In this document: positions 17,801-25,162 of the stretch, in pieces | Numbering within the stretch: position 1 is the first letter of the stretch | Layout: each line of letters opens with the position of its first letter | Assembly: GCA_040768585.1 (NCBI GenBank) | Contig: JAXGMQ010000001.1 | Coordinates: forward strand, 372,001 to 436,000 | Length of the DNA stretch: 64,000 nucleotides | Reading direction: 5' to 3' | From: JAXGMQ01 sp040768585 | Lineage (GTDB): Bacteria > Caldisericota > Caldisericia > JAAYUI01 | Program-made: the position numbers and the translations under genes | Notes under the pieces: generated by a model | Databases searched by the model: none | What the model was told of the DNA's origin: nothing | What the model saw: the letters and a program-made list of their open reading frames with translations, nothing else

Positions 17801-18821
17801 GTCTTGCAACATCATCAATTGAGGTCGCCGGAACGATAACTCTTGTGAAGGCCAACTCATACGGCTCTTCGCTTCCGTGATTTACAGCACCAACGGTTCC
17901 ATAGGTGAAGATTTCTGCGGCTTCTCTAACCGGCGTTGAATCGTTCTCGCTGACTGGACCCTCATAGTACTTCTTCTGGATATTTCTGTCCTCTTCCCAG
18001 AAGTTAACAAATTCGTCGTACTCTTCGTCCGTCATGCCGGGCTCTCTTGCTGGGGCTTCTTCTGCGTAGAAATTCTCGATTCTTGACTGAAGAAGTGTCT
18101 TGCAACCAAAACCCTTTAGGTACTCAGAGAGTTCTCTGAGTTCGTCATTTGTAAGATTGCCAGCAATCGTAAGGTTGACAGTAAATGGGGTGTAATCCAT
18201 GTTCGTGTCATCTTTGACCCAGAGATCGGTTTTGCAGATCGGGGAATAAAGACCAACAGCTCTCACATAACTGAGCTTCTTCACTTCGTCGATCTTGGTT
18301 CTGTCAATCTTCATGAGGTAGGTCTGGTTGGAAATTGGATAGCTGTCCATGACATAGCCGCCAAGGTCGGCGATCTTGTCAAGCCAAGCTCTCTTTGTTG
18401 GTCCCACAAAATTGACTACATAATAAATCTCACTGATAGACTCATAATCAAAATCAGCAAGCTCGCCATACCAGGCGTCTGGAGTCTCATCAAATACCAG
18501 ATTCTTGCCCTTGATGTTCATCGATCTATTGCCGACGAAGCAAAGATCTGAACGACCGATTGTTATATACTCAACGTTTTTGTCAGTAAGCTGACTCATC
18601 TGGTCTTCCGTGGCATCGGTGAGAACCGAGCCTGATGCGTAAGTTGTGAGTTCCGGAAGTTTCAGACTCTCGAATGTGCTTCGGTCTCCTGGATTCTTGA
18701 GGTAGACCAGCAATTGGTAGACAGGCATGTCATCTGCAGAAACCTGCACACCAAGTCCAATGGCCATCGGCATAATCATAACAACAGCCAACAGTACGGA
18801 TAGAAGCTTTACCTTTCTCAT
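14808..18821 (-). CDS. Large secreted S8 (subtilisin) protease with exosortase-type C-terminal signal
   Basis: A 1337-residue exported protein. Signal peptide at 1-29; a long N-terminal region to about 400; subtilase domain with catalytic Asp425 (GTGLDTGD), His518 (GHETHVTG rather than the usual HGTHVAG) and Ser1061 (GTSCATGFVAG rather than GTSMATP), the last two separated by a roughly 500-residue insertion rich in Tyr, Pro and Asn. VAPGTQI marks the usual strand before the serine. A C-terminal jelly-roll region follows, then VPTLSP (from about 1305), a hydrophobic span and RRKAEIA: a tripartite sorting signal resembling IPTL-CTERM. It has its own consensus promoter, long leader and terminator, which implies high expression. 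It may be a cell-surface protease for peptide scavenging. Confidence 0.88.
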   Translation of the reverse strand: MRKVKLLSVLLAVVMIMPMAIGLGVQVSADDMPVYQLLVYLKNPGDRSTFESLKLPELTTYASGSVLTDATEDQMSQLTDKNVEYITIGRSDLCFVGNRSMNIKGKNLVFDETPDAWYGELADFDYESISEIYYVVNFVGPTKRAWLDKIADLGGYVMDSYPISNQTYLMKIDRTKIDEVKKLSYVRAVGLYSPICKTDLWVKDDTNMDYTPFTVNLTIAGNLTNDELRELSEYLKGFGCKTLLQSRIENFYAEEAPAREPGMTDEEYDEFVNFWEEDRNIQKKYYEGPVSENDSTPVREAAEIFTYGTVGAVNHGSEEPYELAFTRVIVPATSIDDVARLPQVLGIELFSAPESQNDLTNYTIGSHYAWAANETTGIVADATDPLPQNRLDHFGLHGESFVPTNCQIGGDHYRQIVAVVGTGLDTGDVNDTYDISGEYGTAYGDFAYRVVDHLAYCRPTTSYGNWANTSEWRWPPTTGSPTRVQRASWANINMYLEDFRETGVRGSRSYPWMDWDGHETHVTGSGFGDGFWSLGQTPNDDDTALGRQPYGPLPGVAPNSPNLEPPYGVQAPGTRYDYRGVAYRAGIVVQRVTHNNFNRARSRRSTYLYYWGYTGRPHYIGLYDYRLPESGYLRAKDGMFTIINDAYNVGARIQVNAWVVPHRGRSNGLTPPNPAGDREITFDSMIYNSNEYNFFCTQMDRFTWEKKDMLLVQAGTTNTRFAAPFIYDFEPYNFIGRTVPAGAYAEYDQNPTRYSSPWCYTTPPVHDDWLAFGGQNIGYPVLTPNRGVYYPPIGDTSTNLPVEFNYYYQDITQPPTMDYLGYPPGNADGKADYASSALSPATAKNPITVGASESYRNIQNNFAVMPDDTLANPKTPQFTQQGPWVYGFVYGPWFSLDPLATDNTADSDAPYAVDNQGNNMWENEDALGYARPNGYGQVAAFSGRGPTPDLDYSHGDAEPSTWEPAGRFKPDIVAPGTQIMSAASFLTLNEIGDDDNREGGVYFSGNQWNGIRQIDGSNYSEGGPYTGRHPSIDNPSGLTAIESPEAGGELYKHYAIMEGTSCATGFVAGAAAITRQFYENRGLTMYPTPSASLIKATLIHGARNLGGEGDYDGAYQNWLWLSAKPNYDQGFGRLDIKQSLYPDPPTYTLYEDHQSGITTGEKHYFYYEVTDSTVPFEATLAYTDMPKLPNPQVALANDLDLIIVDPGGTEYHGNIYQSDPHIDEHTNAYAAWGRVSQGNPGGTTFDRRNNVERVVIPPVNIKEGRWTVIVSGARVEQSSTNIPQLYSFLVSGGNLRAAVAPPPEVPTLSPISLLLVIFGLIGVGAFFILRRKAEIAA

Positions 18822-18963
18822 TCCTCTTCCTTTCTAGGAGACACTCCTATGCCCCCGTAAGGATTTTCAACGTACTCGGTGAAGGTGCCCTCACCGGCAT
18901 GGAATAAATGAAACCCTGCAACAAAATCAGCACGTCTCTCGGTAACATCTCTACAGTGATACA
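18822..18963 (-). promoter_or_regulatory. Long structured 5' leader of the S8 protease
   Basis: The mRNA from the promoter at 18970-18997 would carry about 140 untranslated bases. On the minus strand TCC-ATGCC can pair with GGCAT-A-GGA, enclosing a CGGTGA/TCACCG hairpin; AGGAG-TGT-CTCCT forms another hairpin just before the SD (AAAGGAAGAGG). I could not match it to a known riboswitch. It may stabilise the message. Confidence 0.5.
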
Positions 18964-18969
18964 GGCGGT

Positions 18970-18997
18970 ATTATAGCGGGGGGTTTCCGTGTGTCAA
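18970..18997 (-). promoter_or_regulatory. Consensus promoter of the S8 protease
   Basis: On the minus strand TTGACA (18992-18997) and TATAAT (18970-18975) are both perfect, with a 16-base spacer. Start predicted near 18963. Confidence 0.85.
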
Positions 18998-19223
18998 CAG
19001 CAAGCCAGGATGCGGATAGACACGCTGCGAGAATGGCATAAATCTGAAGCATCAGTAGGATGATACTCGTCCCAATGTTCAGAGAAAATTAAGTTATTTT
19101 AGAAAAACGTGCATTTATTGCACATACATATGCGAAACACGCACGATAGGGATACAATACGGAGGAAACACAACCGAAAACTAGTCTCAAAAGGATACGA
19201 GTGGACAAGGTGTCCAAGAAAAG
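18998..19223. other. Intergenic between tRNA pair and protease promoter
   Basis: 226 bases with no gene. It holds an inverted repeat GTGCA-TTTAT-TGCAC (19109-19123) of unknown meaning and, directly after tRNA-Glu, a minus-strand hairpin TGGACA/TGTCCA (about 19202-19216) that may terminate the tRNA transcript. Confidence 0.5.
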
Positions 19224-19298
19224 TGGCAGCCCCAAGGAGAGTCGAACTCCTGCCTACACCTTGAAAGAGTGTCATCCTAACCGTTAGACCATGGGGCC
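19224..19298 (-). tRNA. tRNA-Glu(TTC)
   Basis: Cloverleaf with acceptor GGCCCCA/TGGGGCT, anticodon loop CTTTCAA (anticodon TTC), T-loop GTTCGACTC and an encoded CCA. It lies 19 bases after tRNA-Lys and shares its promoter. Confidence 0.95.
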
Positions 19299-19317
19299 AA
19301 TAATACATCAACTTTCC

Positions 19318-19390
19318 TGAGCCGTGCAGGACTCGAACCTGCGACCCTCTGCTTAAAAGGCAGATGCTCTACCGACTGAGCTAACGGCCC
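19318..19390 (-). tRNA. tRNA-Lys(TTT)
   Basis: Cloverleaf with acceptor GGGCCGT/ACGGCTC, anticodon loop CTTTTAA (anticodon TTT), D-arm GCTCAGTCGGTAGAGC and T-loop GTTCGAGTC. The CCA end is not encoded, unlike its neighbour. Confidence 0.95.
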
Positions 19391-19404
19391 AACTTGACCA
19401 TGAA

Positions 19405-19432
19405 AGTTTAGATAGCTAGAGTTCCATGTCAA
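19405..19432 (-). promoter_or_regulatory. Promoter of the tRNA-Lys/tRNA-Glu unit
   Basis: Minus-strand TTGACA (19427-19432), 16-base spacer, TAAACT (19405-19410), about 15 bases before the mature tRNA-Lys. Confidence 0.7.
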
Positions 19433-19461
19433 TAAAAAGATTCTTGACCATATGTCCCACG

Positions 19462-19467
19462 TATAAT
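19462..19467 (+). promoter_or_regulatory. -10 box of prfA
   Basis: TATAAT with no convincing -35 at the right distance (a TTGACC at 19444 is only 12 bases away). Start predicted about 19474, six or seven bases before the prfA ATG, which has no SD. Confidence 0.5.
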
Positions 19468-19480
19468 AGACTTCGTCAGC

Positions 19481-20560
19481 ATGATTAAAAAAGCTCAGGG
19501 ATTAATAGACAGATACAACGAGGTAATAAGACAACTCAGCGAACCAGGCATAATGTCTGATCCTGAAAAGTTCAAAAAGCTCTCCAAAGAACAGGCTGAT
19601 ATCTCAGGTGTTGTACAAACAGCTCTCAAGCTTCAGGAGCTTGAGAAGGAGATTGGGGACACAAAACAGCTGATGGACAGCGATGATGCCGGGATGAAGG
19701 AACTGGCAGTAGTCGAACTTGAAAGACTGGAAGAGGAGCACACTCAACTATCACAAAAGCTCAACAGATTGCTCATTCCAAAAGATCCGAGAGATGAAAA
19801 GTCTGTCATCATGGAGATAAGGGCTGCCGCTGGTGGTGAGGAATCCGCTCTTTTTGCAGCCGAGCTCTTCAGGGCATATTCCCTCTATGCCCAGGCAAAA
19901 CGTTGGAAATTCGAAGTTATCAATTCAAACGCCACAGACATCGGCGGTTTCAAAGAAGTAATCTTCTCAATTGAGGGCAAAAACGTATATAGACACCTCA
20001 AGTATGAGTCGGGTGTCCACAGAGTGCAGAGAGTCCCAGAGACAGAGTCTGGTGGTAGAATCCACACAAGCACAATAACCGTTGCCGTCATGCAAGAGGC
20101 CGAAGAAGTAGATATCGAAATCAAGCCAGAGGATCTAAAAATAGATGTGTACAGATCGTCGGGTCACGGTGGTCAGTGTGTTCAGACCACAGACTCAGCT
20201 GTTAGGGTCACCCACATCCCAACAGGCATGATTGTCACATGCCAGGATGAGCGTTCACAAACTCAAAACAAAGAGAGAGCAATCAAGGTTTTGAGGGCAA
20301 GACTCTACGAACTTGAGCAGGCAAAGAAGGACAAGGAACATGCAGAATCACGACGGGTTCAGATAGGCTCAGGAGACAGGGCAGAGAAGATCAGAACCTA
20401 TAACTACCCCCAAACGAGGGTATCAGACCACAGAATCAATTTCACAGTATATAGACTTCCGGAGATAATGATGGGTAACCTGGACATAGTAATTAACGCT
20501 CTGATTGAAGCAGAGGAACAGAAGAAGCTAGATGAGCTCGCAACTTCATCAACTGATTAA
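19481..20560 (+). CDS. prfA: Peptide chain release factor 1
   Basis: 359 residues, the normal RF1 length. The GGQ peptidyl-hydrolysis motif is in SSGHGGQCVQ, and the codon-recognition tripeptide is P-E-T in QRVPETESGGRIHTS, the PxT type of RF1 (UAA/UAG) rather than SPF of RF2. An RF2 would be needed for the TGA stops seen here and must lie elsewhere. It heads prfA-prmC-trxB-pepQ. There is no SD in front of the ATG; the perfect -10 box 13 bases upstream suggests a near-leaderless mRNA. Confidence 0.95.
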   Translation: MIKKAQGLIDRYNEVIRQLSEPGIMSDPEKFKKLSKEQADISGVVQTALKLQELEKEIGDTKQLMDSDDAGMKELAVVELERLEEEHTQLSQKLNRLLIPKDPRDEKSVIMEIRAAAGGEESALFAAELFRAYSLYAQAKRWKFEVINSNATDIGGFKEVIFSIEGKNVYRHLKYESGVHRVQRVPETESGGRIHTSTITVAVMQEAEEVDIEIKPEDLKIDVYRSSGHGGQCVQTTDSAVRVTHIPTGMIVTCQDERSQTQNKERAIKVLRARLYELEQAKKDKEHAESRRVQIGSGDRAEKIRTYNYPQTRVSDHRINFTVYRLPEIMMGNLDIVINALIEAEEQKKLDELATSSTD

Positions 20561-21419
20561 TCAAGTTGCGACAGTCATTTCACATCGTCCAAATCCGTAC
20601 CGCGATGCTGAAGAGATTGTATGCCACTTTGCAGGCACACCCAGGATTACGATGCTTTCTTCGCTGTCAACGTCCGTTGACACGAAGGTGGCGTCAGATT
20701 GCCTGAGTGCGGCGAGAAGAGTATCGAATCACTACCCCCTTGAGTACGTTCTGGGGTATGCAGATTTCCTTGGATTGAGGCTCAGGGTGAACGAGGATGT
20801 CCTCATCCCAAGACCCGACACCGAAACTCTGGTAATCGAGACTGAGAAGGTAATCAATCAGAAGTGCTCTCAGGATGCTTTGGGTATAGAGAAAGCGGAA
20901 AGCATGAGGGTGCTTGATATGTGCACCGGCTCCGGATGTATCGCCATCTCGCTCAAGAAGAGAAACCCAAAAATTGAGGTCGTCGCATCAGATATCTCAG
21001 AAAGGTCTCTCTATGTGGCCAGAGAAAACGCGAACACTCTCAATACAGCGATTAAATTCGTTGAGTCCGATTGTTTTGAAAATATCAAAGGTGAATTTGA
21101 TGTCATCACCTGTAATCCACCATACATAAAAACATCACTGCTTGGAAATTTGGAACAGGAGATATCGTATGAACCGAGGGCTGCTCTCGATGGTGGTGAG
21201 ACTGGAATGGACTTCTACGAGAGAGTCGCTCAAAATTACAGGAAATTCATCAAACTTGACGGAGTTTTGCTGCTTGAGATTGAATCCCAGGATGAACACA
21301 CCGTAAAGAATTTGAAGCAACTTTTTACAAATGCTCAAGTTGATGTTATAAATGACATGTCCAACCGTCCACGTGTTGCCATAGTCAAGGAGAGTTGCAA
21401 TGGAAAAAATGGAGTTTGA
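20532..21419 (+). CDS. prmC: Release-factor glutamine methyltransferase
   Basis: 295 residues. It methylates the Gln of the release-factor GGQ motif using SAM. The SAM site is VLDMCTGSGCIAISL and the catalytic NPPY is in ITCNPPYI, preceded by the characteristic LIPRPDTE strand. It starts 29 bases inside prfA, its substrate gene, and is overlapped by trxB by 20 bases. Confidence 0.95.
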   Translation: MSSQLHQLINQVATVISHRPNPYRDAEEIVCHFAGTPRITMLSSLSTSVDTKVASDCLSAARRVSNHYPLEYVLGYADFLGLRLRVNEDVLIPRPDTETLVIETEKVINQKCSQDALGIEKAESMRVLDMCTGSGCIAISLKKRNPKIEVVASDISERSLYVARENANTLNTAIKFVESDCFENIKGEFDVITCNPPYIKTSLLGNLEQEISYEPRAALDGGETGMDFYERVAQNYRKFIKLDGVLLLEIESQDEHTVKNLKQLFTNAQVDVINDMSNRPRVAIVKESCNGKNGV

Positions 21420-22323
21420 TCTTGTCATAATCGGTGGTGGCCCCGGTGGTTTGAGTGCAGCCATCTATGCCGGTCGTTCGCTGCTTAAAACAGCGGTAAT
21501 TGAGAAGGTTGGCACAGGCGGTCAAATGAACATCACAGATTCAGTCGCCAACTATCCTGGGTTCCCAAACGAGGTTGCGGGATATGAGCTTGCCGCAAAA
21601 ATGCTGGAACAGGCAAACAACTTTGGGGCTGAAGTCATATACGATTATGTCATGTCCATTAAAAAGGAAGACTCCAAGTTCCTCGTTGTCGGAGGGACCG
21701 CTGCATATGAGGCAAAGGCTGTCATCATAGCGACTGGCGCATCTAGCAGAAAGATGGGCGTGCCAGGTGAGGATCACCTCAGAGGAAGAGGTGTCTCCTA
21801 TTGCGCAACCTGTGATGGTGCTTTCTTCAAAGATAAGGTCATCACAGTCATTGGTGGCGGAGACTCGGCTATCGAGGAAGCGCTGTACCTCACCCAGTAC
21901 GGTTCAGAGGTATACATTGTCCACAGAAGACAGGGGTTCAGAGCGGCTCCAAAAAATGTTGAGAAGGCAAGAAGCAATCCCAAAATAAAGTTCATCCTCG
22001 ATACGGTCGTAGAATCAGTTGAGGGCAGAGAAAAAGTCGAATTTCTTAAACTGAAGAATAAGGTCACGGGGGAGGTTTTTGAGCATAAAACCGACGGTGT
22101 TTTCGTGTTTATCGGCTATATTCCCAACACCAAATTCGTAGAGGGATTTATAACGCTCAATGACCAGGGTTATATCCCAGTGGACAGAAAGCTTCAAACT
22201 AACATCAAAGGCGCTTACGCAGTCGGTGATGTCATCGAAAAAGACGTCAAACAGATTGTTACAGCAGCAGCCGAAGGAGCAACTGCAGCCATGAATGTTT
22301 GGCATTTTATCTCAGGAGTCTAA
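21400..22323 (+). CDS. trxB: Thioredoxin reductase
   Basis: 307 residues, low-molecular-weight flavoprotein. FAD site GGGPGGLSAA near the N-terminus, redox-active CATC (SYCATCDGA), pyridine-nucleotide site GGGDSAIEEA with HRRQGFRA, whose arginines suggest NADPH, and the second FAD motif AVGDV near the C-terminus. No thioredoxin gene is adjacent, but TlpA-like proteins lie at 50.6-52.3 kb. Confidence 0.93.
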   Translation: MEKMEFDLVIIGGGPGGLSAAIYAGRSLLKTAVIEKVGTGGQMNITDSVANYPGFPNEVAGYELAAKMLEQANNFGAEVIYDYVMSIKKEDSKFLVVGGTAAYEAKAVIIATGASSRKMGVPGEDHLRGRGVSYCATCDGAFFKDKVITVIGGGDSAIEEALYLTQYGSEVYIVHRRQGFRAAPKNVEKARSNPKIKFILDTVVESVEGREKVEFLKLKNKVTGEVFEHKTDGVFVFIGYIPNTKFVEGFITLNDQGYIPVDRKLQTNIKGAYAVGDVIEKDVKQIVTAAAEGATAAMNVWHFISGV

Positions 22324-22333
22324 GGAGAGGAAA

Positions 22334-23419
22334 ATGAACAACAGAATCATCAACATCAGAAAGAGCATGGAGGAGAAAAATATCGAAGCGCTCTTTCTTC
22401 GCACAAACGAACACAGGATTTCAAAGAATGTCTTCTACCTCACAGGATTTACTGGCGAGGAGGGTATATGTCTTATTGAGCATGACAAGGTTACTCTTTT
22501 TGTTGATGGTAGATTCCCAGAGCAGGCCAGAGAGGAAGTGGTGGATGGCGTTGATGTAAAGCTTGTGAGGTATGCCGCTGTTGTAGAGGAAATTATAGCA
22601 AGTGGCATAAAAACAATTGGTCTTGAGGAGAGTATACTTCCTCATTCATACTACAAAGGACTCGTGGAGAAACTCGAGGGAATAGAGCCCATAAAAGCCG
22701 ACGGTATGGTTGAAGCCTTTCGACTCATTAAGGAAGAGGAGGAGATTGAAAGACTCAGGGAGGCGTGCAAATGCTCAGATGACGCTTTCATGGAAATGCT
22801 CAAGATTGTGAAAGCTGGTGTTAAAGAGCGGGACATCGCAGCTGAGCTTGAATACCACATGAAGCGCCTCGGCGCAAAAAAGGCCTCATTTGATATGATA
22901 GTTGCCTCCGGCTACAGAGGCGCAATGGCTCATGGTGTCGCTTCCGATAAGAAGCTAGAAAATGGCGATTTTGTTGTGTTTGACTTCGGCGCGATGCTCA
23001 ACAATTACTGCTCCGACTGCACAAGAACAGTCGTTATTGGAGAGCCAACTGACAAACACAAAGAGATTTATGACCTCGTGAGATTGGCTCAAGAGACCGC
23101 AATGCCTTTCTTCAAACCAGACACGCCATGCTGTGAGCCCGACAAAGCCGCGAGAGAGGTTATCAAAAATGGCGGATACGGTGATAACTTCAATCACTCA
23201 CTCGGACACGGCATTGGACTCGACGTTCATGAAGCTCCTGGTATTTCATCCATGGTTCCTGAGGACAAGCTTCTCATGAAAAACATGGTTGCAAGCAACG
23301 AACCTGGAATATATCTCGAAGGATGGGGTGGAGTTCGAATCGAAGATACAGTGGTTGTCAGGGACAACGGTGGAGAGCCACTCACCAAAATCACAAAGGA
23401 CATGATTGTAATAGAATAA
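22334..23419 (+). CDS. M24 family Xaa-Pro aminopeptidase/dipeptidase
   Basis: 361 residues with an N-terminal creatinase-like domain and a C-terminal pita-bread metallopeptidase domain. Metal ligands: two Asp in VFDFGAMLNNYCSDCTRT, His in LGHGIGLDVHEAP, Glu in SNEPGIY and Glu in VRIEDTV. It should release N-terminal residues ahead of proline, or split X-Pro dipeptides, in the cytoplasm. The start follows AAGGAGAGG by 4 bases. It ends the prfA operon before a terminator. PepP or PepQ activity cannot be told apart here. Confidence 0.9.
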   Translation: MNNRIINIRKSMEEKNIEALFLRTNEHRISKNVFYLTGFTGEEGICLIEHDKVTLFVDGRFPEQAREEVVDGVDVKLVRYAAVVEEIIASGIKTIGLEESILPHSYYKGLVEKLEGIEPIKADGMVEAFRLIKEEEEIERLREACKCSDDAFMEMLKIVKAGVKERDIAAELEYHMKRLGAKKASFDMIVASGYRGAMAHGVASDKKLENGDFVVFDFGAMLNNYCSDCTRTVVIGEPTDKHKEIYDLVRLAQETAMPFFKPDTPCCEPDKAAREVIKNGGYGDNFNHSLGHGIGLDVHEAPGISSMVPEDKLLMKNMVASNEPGIYLEGWGGVRIEDTVVVRDNGGEPLTKITKDMIVIE

Positions 23420-23454
23420 TCTACGACGAATAGATTGTAATAAACGATATCACA

Positions 23455-23502
23455 AACCTCCTGTCTAAGCTTTGAAAAAAGATGAATGACAGGAGGTTTT
23501 TT
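23455..23502 (+). terminator. Terminator whose 3' arm contains the next gene's SD
   Basis: 11-bp stem (23455-23465 with 23488-23498, AACCTCCTGTC/GACAGGAGGTT), 22-base loop and six T. The 3' arm includes AGGAGG (23491-23496), the only SD for the gene starting at 23507. Confidence 0.88.
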
Positions 23503-23506
23503 GTTG

Positions 23507-24067
23507 ATGATGAAGTGCCTAATCCTAGATGCTCTCCCCAACAAAGAGTCAGAGGGCAATCACATTGTAAGCGAGAAGTTTCGAAAGGCGTTCAAAGTTG
23601 AACACATAAGGCTGGAGAACGAGTCTATTTCTAGCTGTCTGGGTTGTTTTGGCTGCTGGACAAAGACACCAGGTGTCTGCGTGATTGACGATTTCGGTCG
23701 GCACATAGCGGAATCACACGCCACATCGGATGTTGTATTGTGGGTTACCCCGATTCGGTTTGGTGGGTACTCGTCGGCTCTCAAAAAGTCACTCGACAGA
23801 ATATTACCAAACATCCTTCCCTATTTCAGGAAGATAGATGGTGAGGTTCATCATGCGCAAAGATATCAAAAAAGACCGATTCTCGTTGTGGTTGGTGTTA
23901 TGAATGGGGATACAACTGAAGCCGAAAAAATTGCTTTCAAGAATTTGGCTCAAAGGAATAGAATCAATTTCGATCCGGACGGTATCCATGTTTTTATAAC
24001 AGAACAAATGGACTCAATCAAAGCAAAGGTGGACGAGTCATTTGTAGGTCAGGGGGCTTCAAGATGA
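23507..24067 (+). CDS. Flavodoxin-like NAD(P)H:FMN reductase / iron-sulfur flavoprotein-like
   Basis: 186 residues with a flavodoxin-like fold: an N-terminal strand, the cysteine-rich SCLGCFGCWTKTPGVC segment, WVTPIRFGGYSS as the FMN-binding loop and a Rossmann-like remainder. The CxxCxxC pattern resembles iron-sulfur flavoproteins, although a cluster is unproven. The start is one of two adjacent ATG codons (23507, 23510); its SD lies inside the terminator stem just upstream. It is coupled to the next reductase by an ATGA overlap. Confidence 0.75.
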   Translation: MMKCLILDALPNKESEGNHIVSEKFRKAFKVEHIRLENESISSCLGCFGCWTKTPGVCVIDDFGRHIAESHATSDVVLWVTPIRFGGYSSALKKSLDRILPNILPYFRKIDGEVHHAQRYQKRPILVVVGVMNGDTTEAEKIAFKNLAQRNRINFDPDGIHVFITEQMDSIKAKVDESFVGQGASR

Positions 24068-24738
24068 ATATCCTCATGCTCGTTGGCAGCCCAAAACCAA
24101 AGGGCAGCGTATCTGAAATACTTGGTTCGTGCTTAGTTAGAAAGCTGGAGCAACTCGGTCACAAAAACATATCAGTAAACACGGCAAAAACAATAAGGAC
24201 AGAGCCTGGATTACAAGAGTTAAAAGAAACTTACAGCTACTCCGATCTGTTAGTAATTGCGTATCCTCTCTACATTGACACTCTCCCGTATCCACTAATA
24301 TCTGCTCTTGAACACCTAAGTGAATTGAAAACAACCAATCCCAAAAAGGTTCTGGCAATCTGTAACTGCGGTTTCCCCGAATCGTCTCAGTGCAGCATCT
24401 CTCTGTCAAACATTGAACTATTCACCAAACAAACGGGCAATATTTGGTTGGGTGGTTTTGCGCTCGGTGCAGGTGGAGCGATAGCAGGCATGACAAGAGG
24501 GAGAAAACTTGAAGAAAGCGGTGGTATGTTTAGGAACGTTATTAAAGCATTCGACTTAATCACTGATTCAATAGACAAGAATACAAGCATACCCGAAGAA
24601 GCTTTTAAACTCTTCTCCAAACCACTGATGCCAAAATGGCTTTACACAACAATGGGGAATCTTGGCTGGAACTCAATGGGAAAGAAAAACGGACTAAGCA
24701 AAAAAGAACTGTACAAAAGACCTTACGAACAAGATTAA
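24064..24738 (+). CDS. Flavodoxin-like NAD(P)H-dependent oxidoreductase
   Basis: 224 residues. N-terminal strand MNILMLVGSPKPKGSVSE is the phosphate-binding loop of NADPH:FMN reductases, and VIAYPLYIDTLPYPLI the second flavin loop. The C-terminal 80 residues (from about 145) extend past the core fold and I do not recognise them. It overlaps the upstream reductase gene by 4 bases, so the two probably work together; the substrate is unknown. Confidence 0.7.
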   Translation: MNILMLVGSPKPKGSVSEILGSCLVRKLEQLGHKNISVNTAKTIRTEPGLQELKETYSYSDLLVIAYPLYIDTLPYPLISALEHLSELKTTNPKKVLAICNCGFPESSQCSISLSNIELFTKQTGNIWLGGFALGAGGAIAGMTRGRKLEESGGMFRNVIKAFDLITDSIDKNTSIPEEAFKLFSKPLMPKWLYTTMGNLGWNSMGKKNGLSKKELYKRPYEQD

Positions 24739-24753
24739 CGAACACAGAACATG

Positions 24754-24786
24754 AAAACACGCCAAGCGAAAAAACAGCTTGGCGTG
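24754..24786 (-). terminator. Terminator of the ferredoxin gene
   Basis: 10-bp stem CACGCCAAGC/GCTTGGCGTG (24758-24767 with 24777-24786). On the minus strand it ends in TTTTC; the plus strand has no T-run, so it mainly serves the ferredoxin gene. Confidence 0.75.
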
Positions 24787-24805
24787 TGTGGTTACGATAC
24801 TTACG

Positions 24806-25024
24806 CTAGTTCTTGAATACTGTTATTGCCACATCCGGACAGATAAGAGCACAGGATGTACACGCAATACAGGAATCCATATCAGTACACTCAACTGGAT
24901 GATAACCCTTCGAGTTAATCTTGTTTGAAAGCTTCAAGATCTTTTTTGGACACACCTCTACACAAAGACCACAAGCCTTGCAACGCTCGTCATTAACTTC
25001 AATTTTCCCTGTAACTGTAGGCAT
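24806..25024 (-). CDS. Dicluster [4Fe-4S] ferredoxin
   Basis: 72 residues with two cluster motifs, CKACGLCVEVCP and CIACTSCALICP, like the delta subunits of 2-oxoacid:ferredoxin oxidoreductases. No oxidoreductase subunits are adjacent, so it may be a free ferredoxin. The start follows AAAGGAG by 6 bases. It is divergent from butyrate kinase, suggesting a role in the same fermentative metabolism. Confidence 0.9.
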   Translation of the reverse strand: MPTVTGKIEVNDERCKACGLCVEVCPKKILKLSNKINSKGYHPVECTDMDSCIACTSCALICPDVAITVFKN

Positions 25025-25113
25025 GTTTAACTCCTTTCGCTTCGCGCCTATGTTAACAAAAAATTCCTACTTCAGTCAATTATATCAAATGGATTTTTGC
25101 GTCAATTTGTTTT

Positions 25114-25142
25114 TTGACAAGGTAAACTGGTGTATATATTAT
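25114..25142 (+). promoter_or_regulatory. Promoter of the butyrate kinase operon
   Basis: TTGACA (25114-25119), 17-base spacer, TATTAT (25137-25142); start near 25149 and an SD AGGAGG at 25153-25158. Confidence 0.8.
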
Positions 25143-25162
25143 ACCTATGCACAGGAGGCTCA

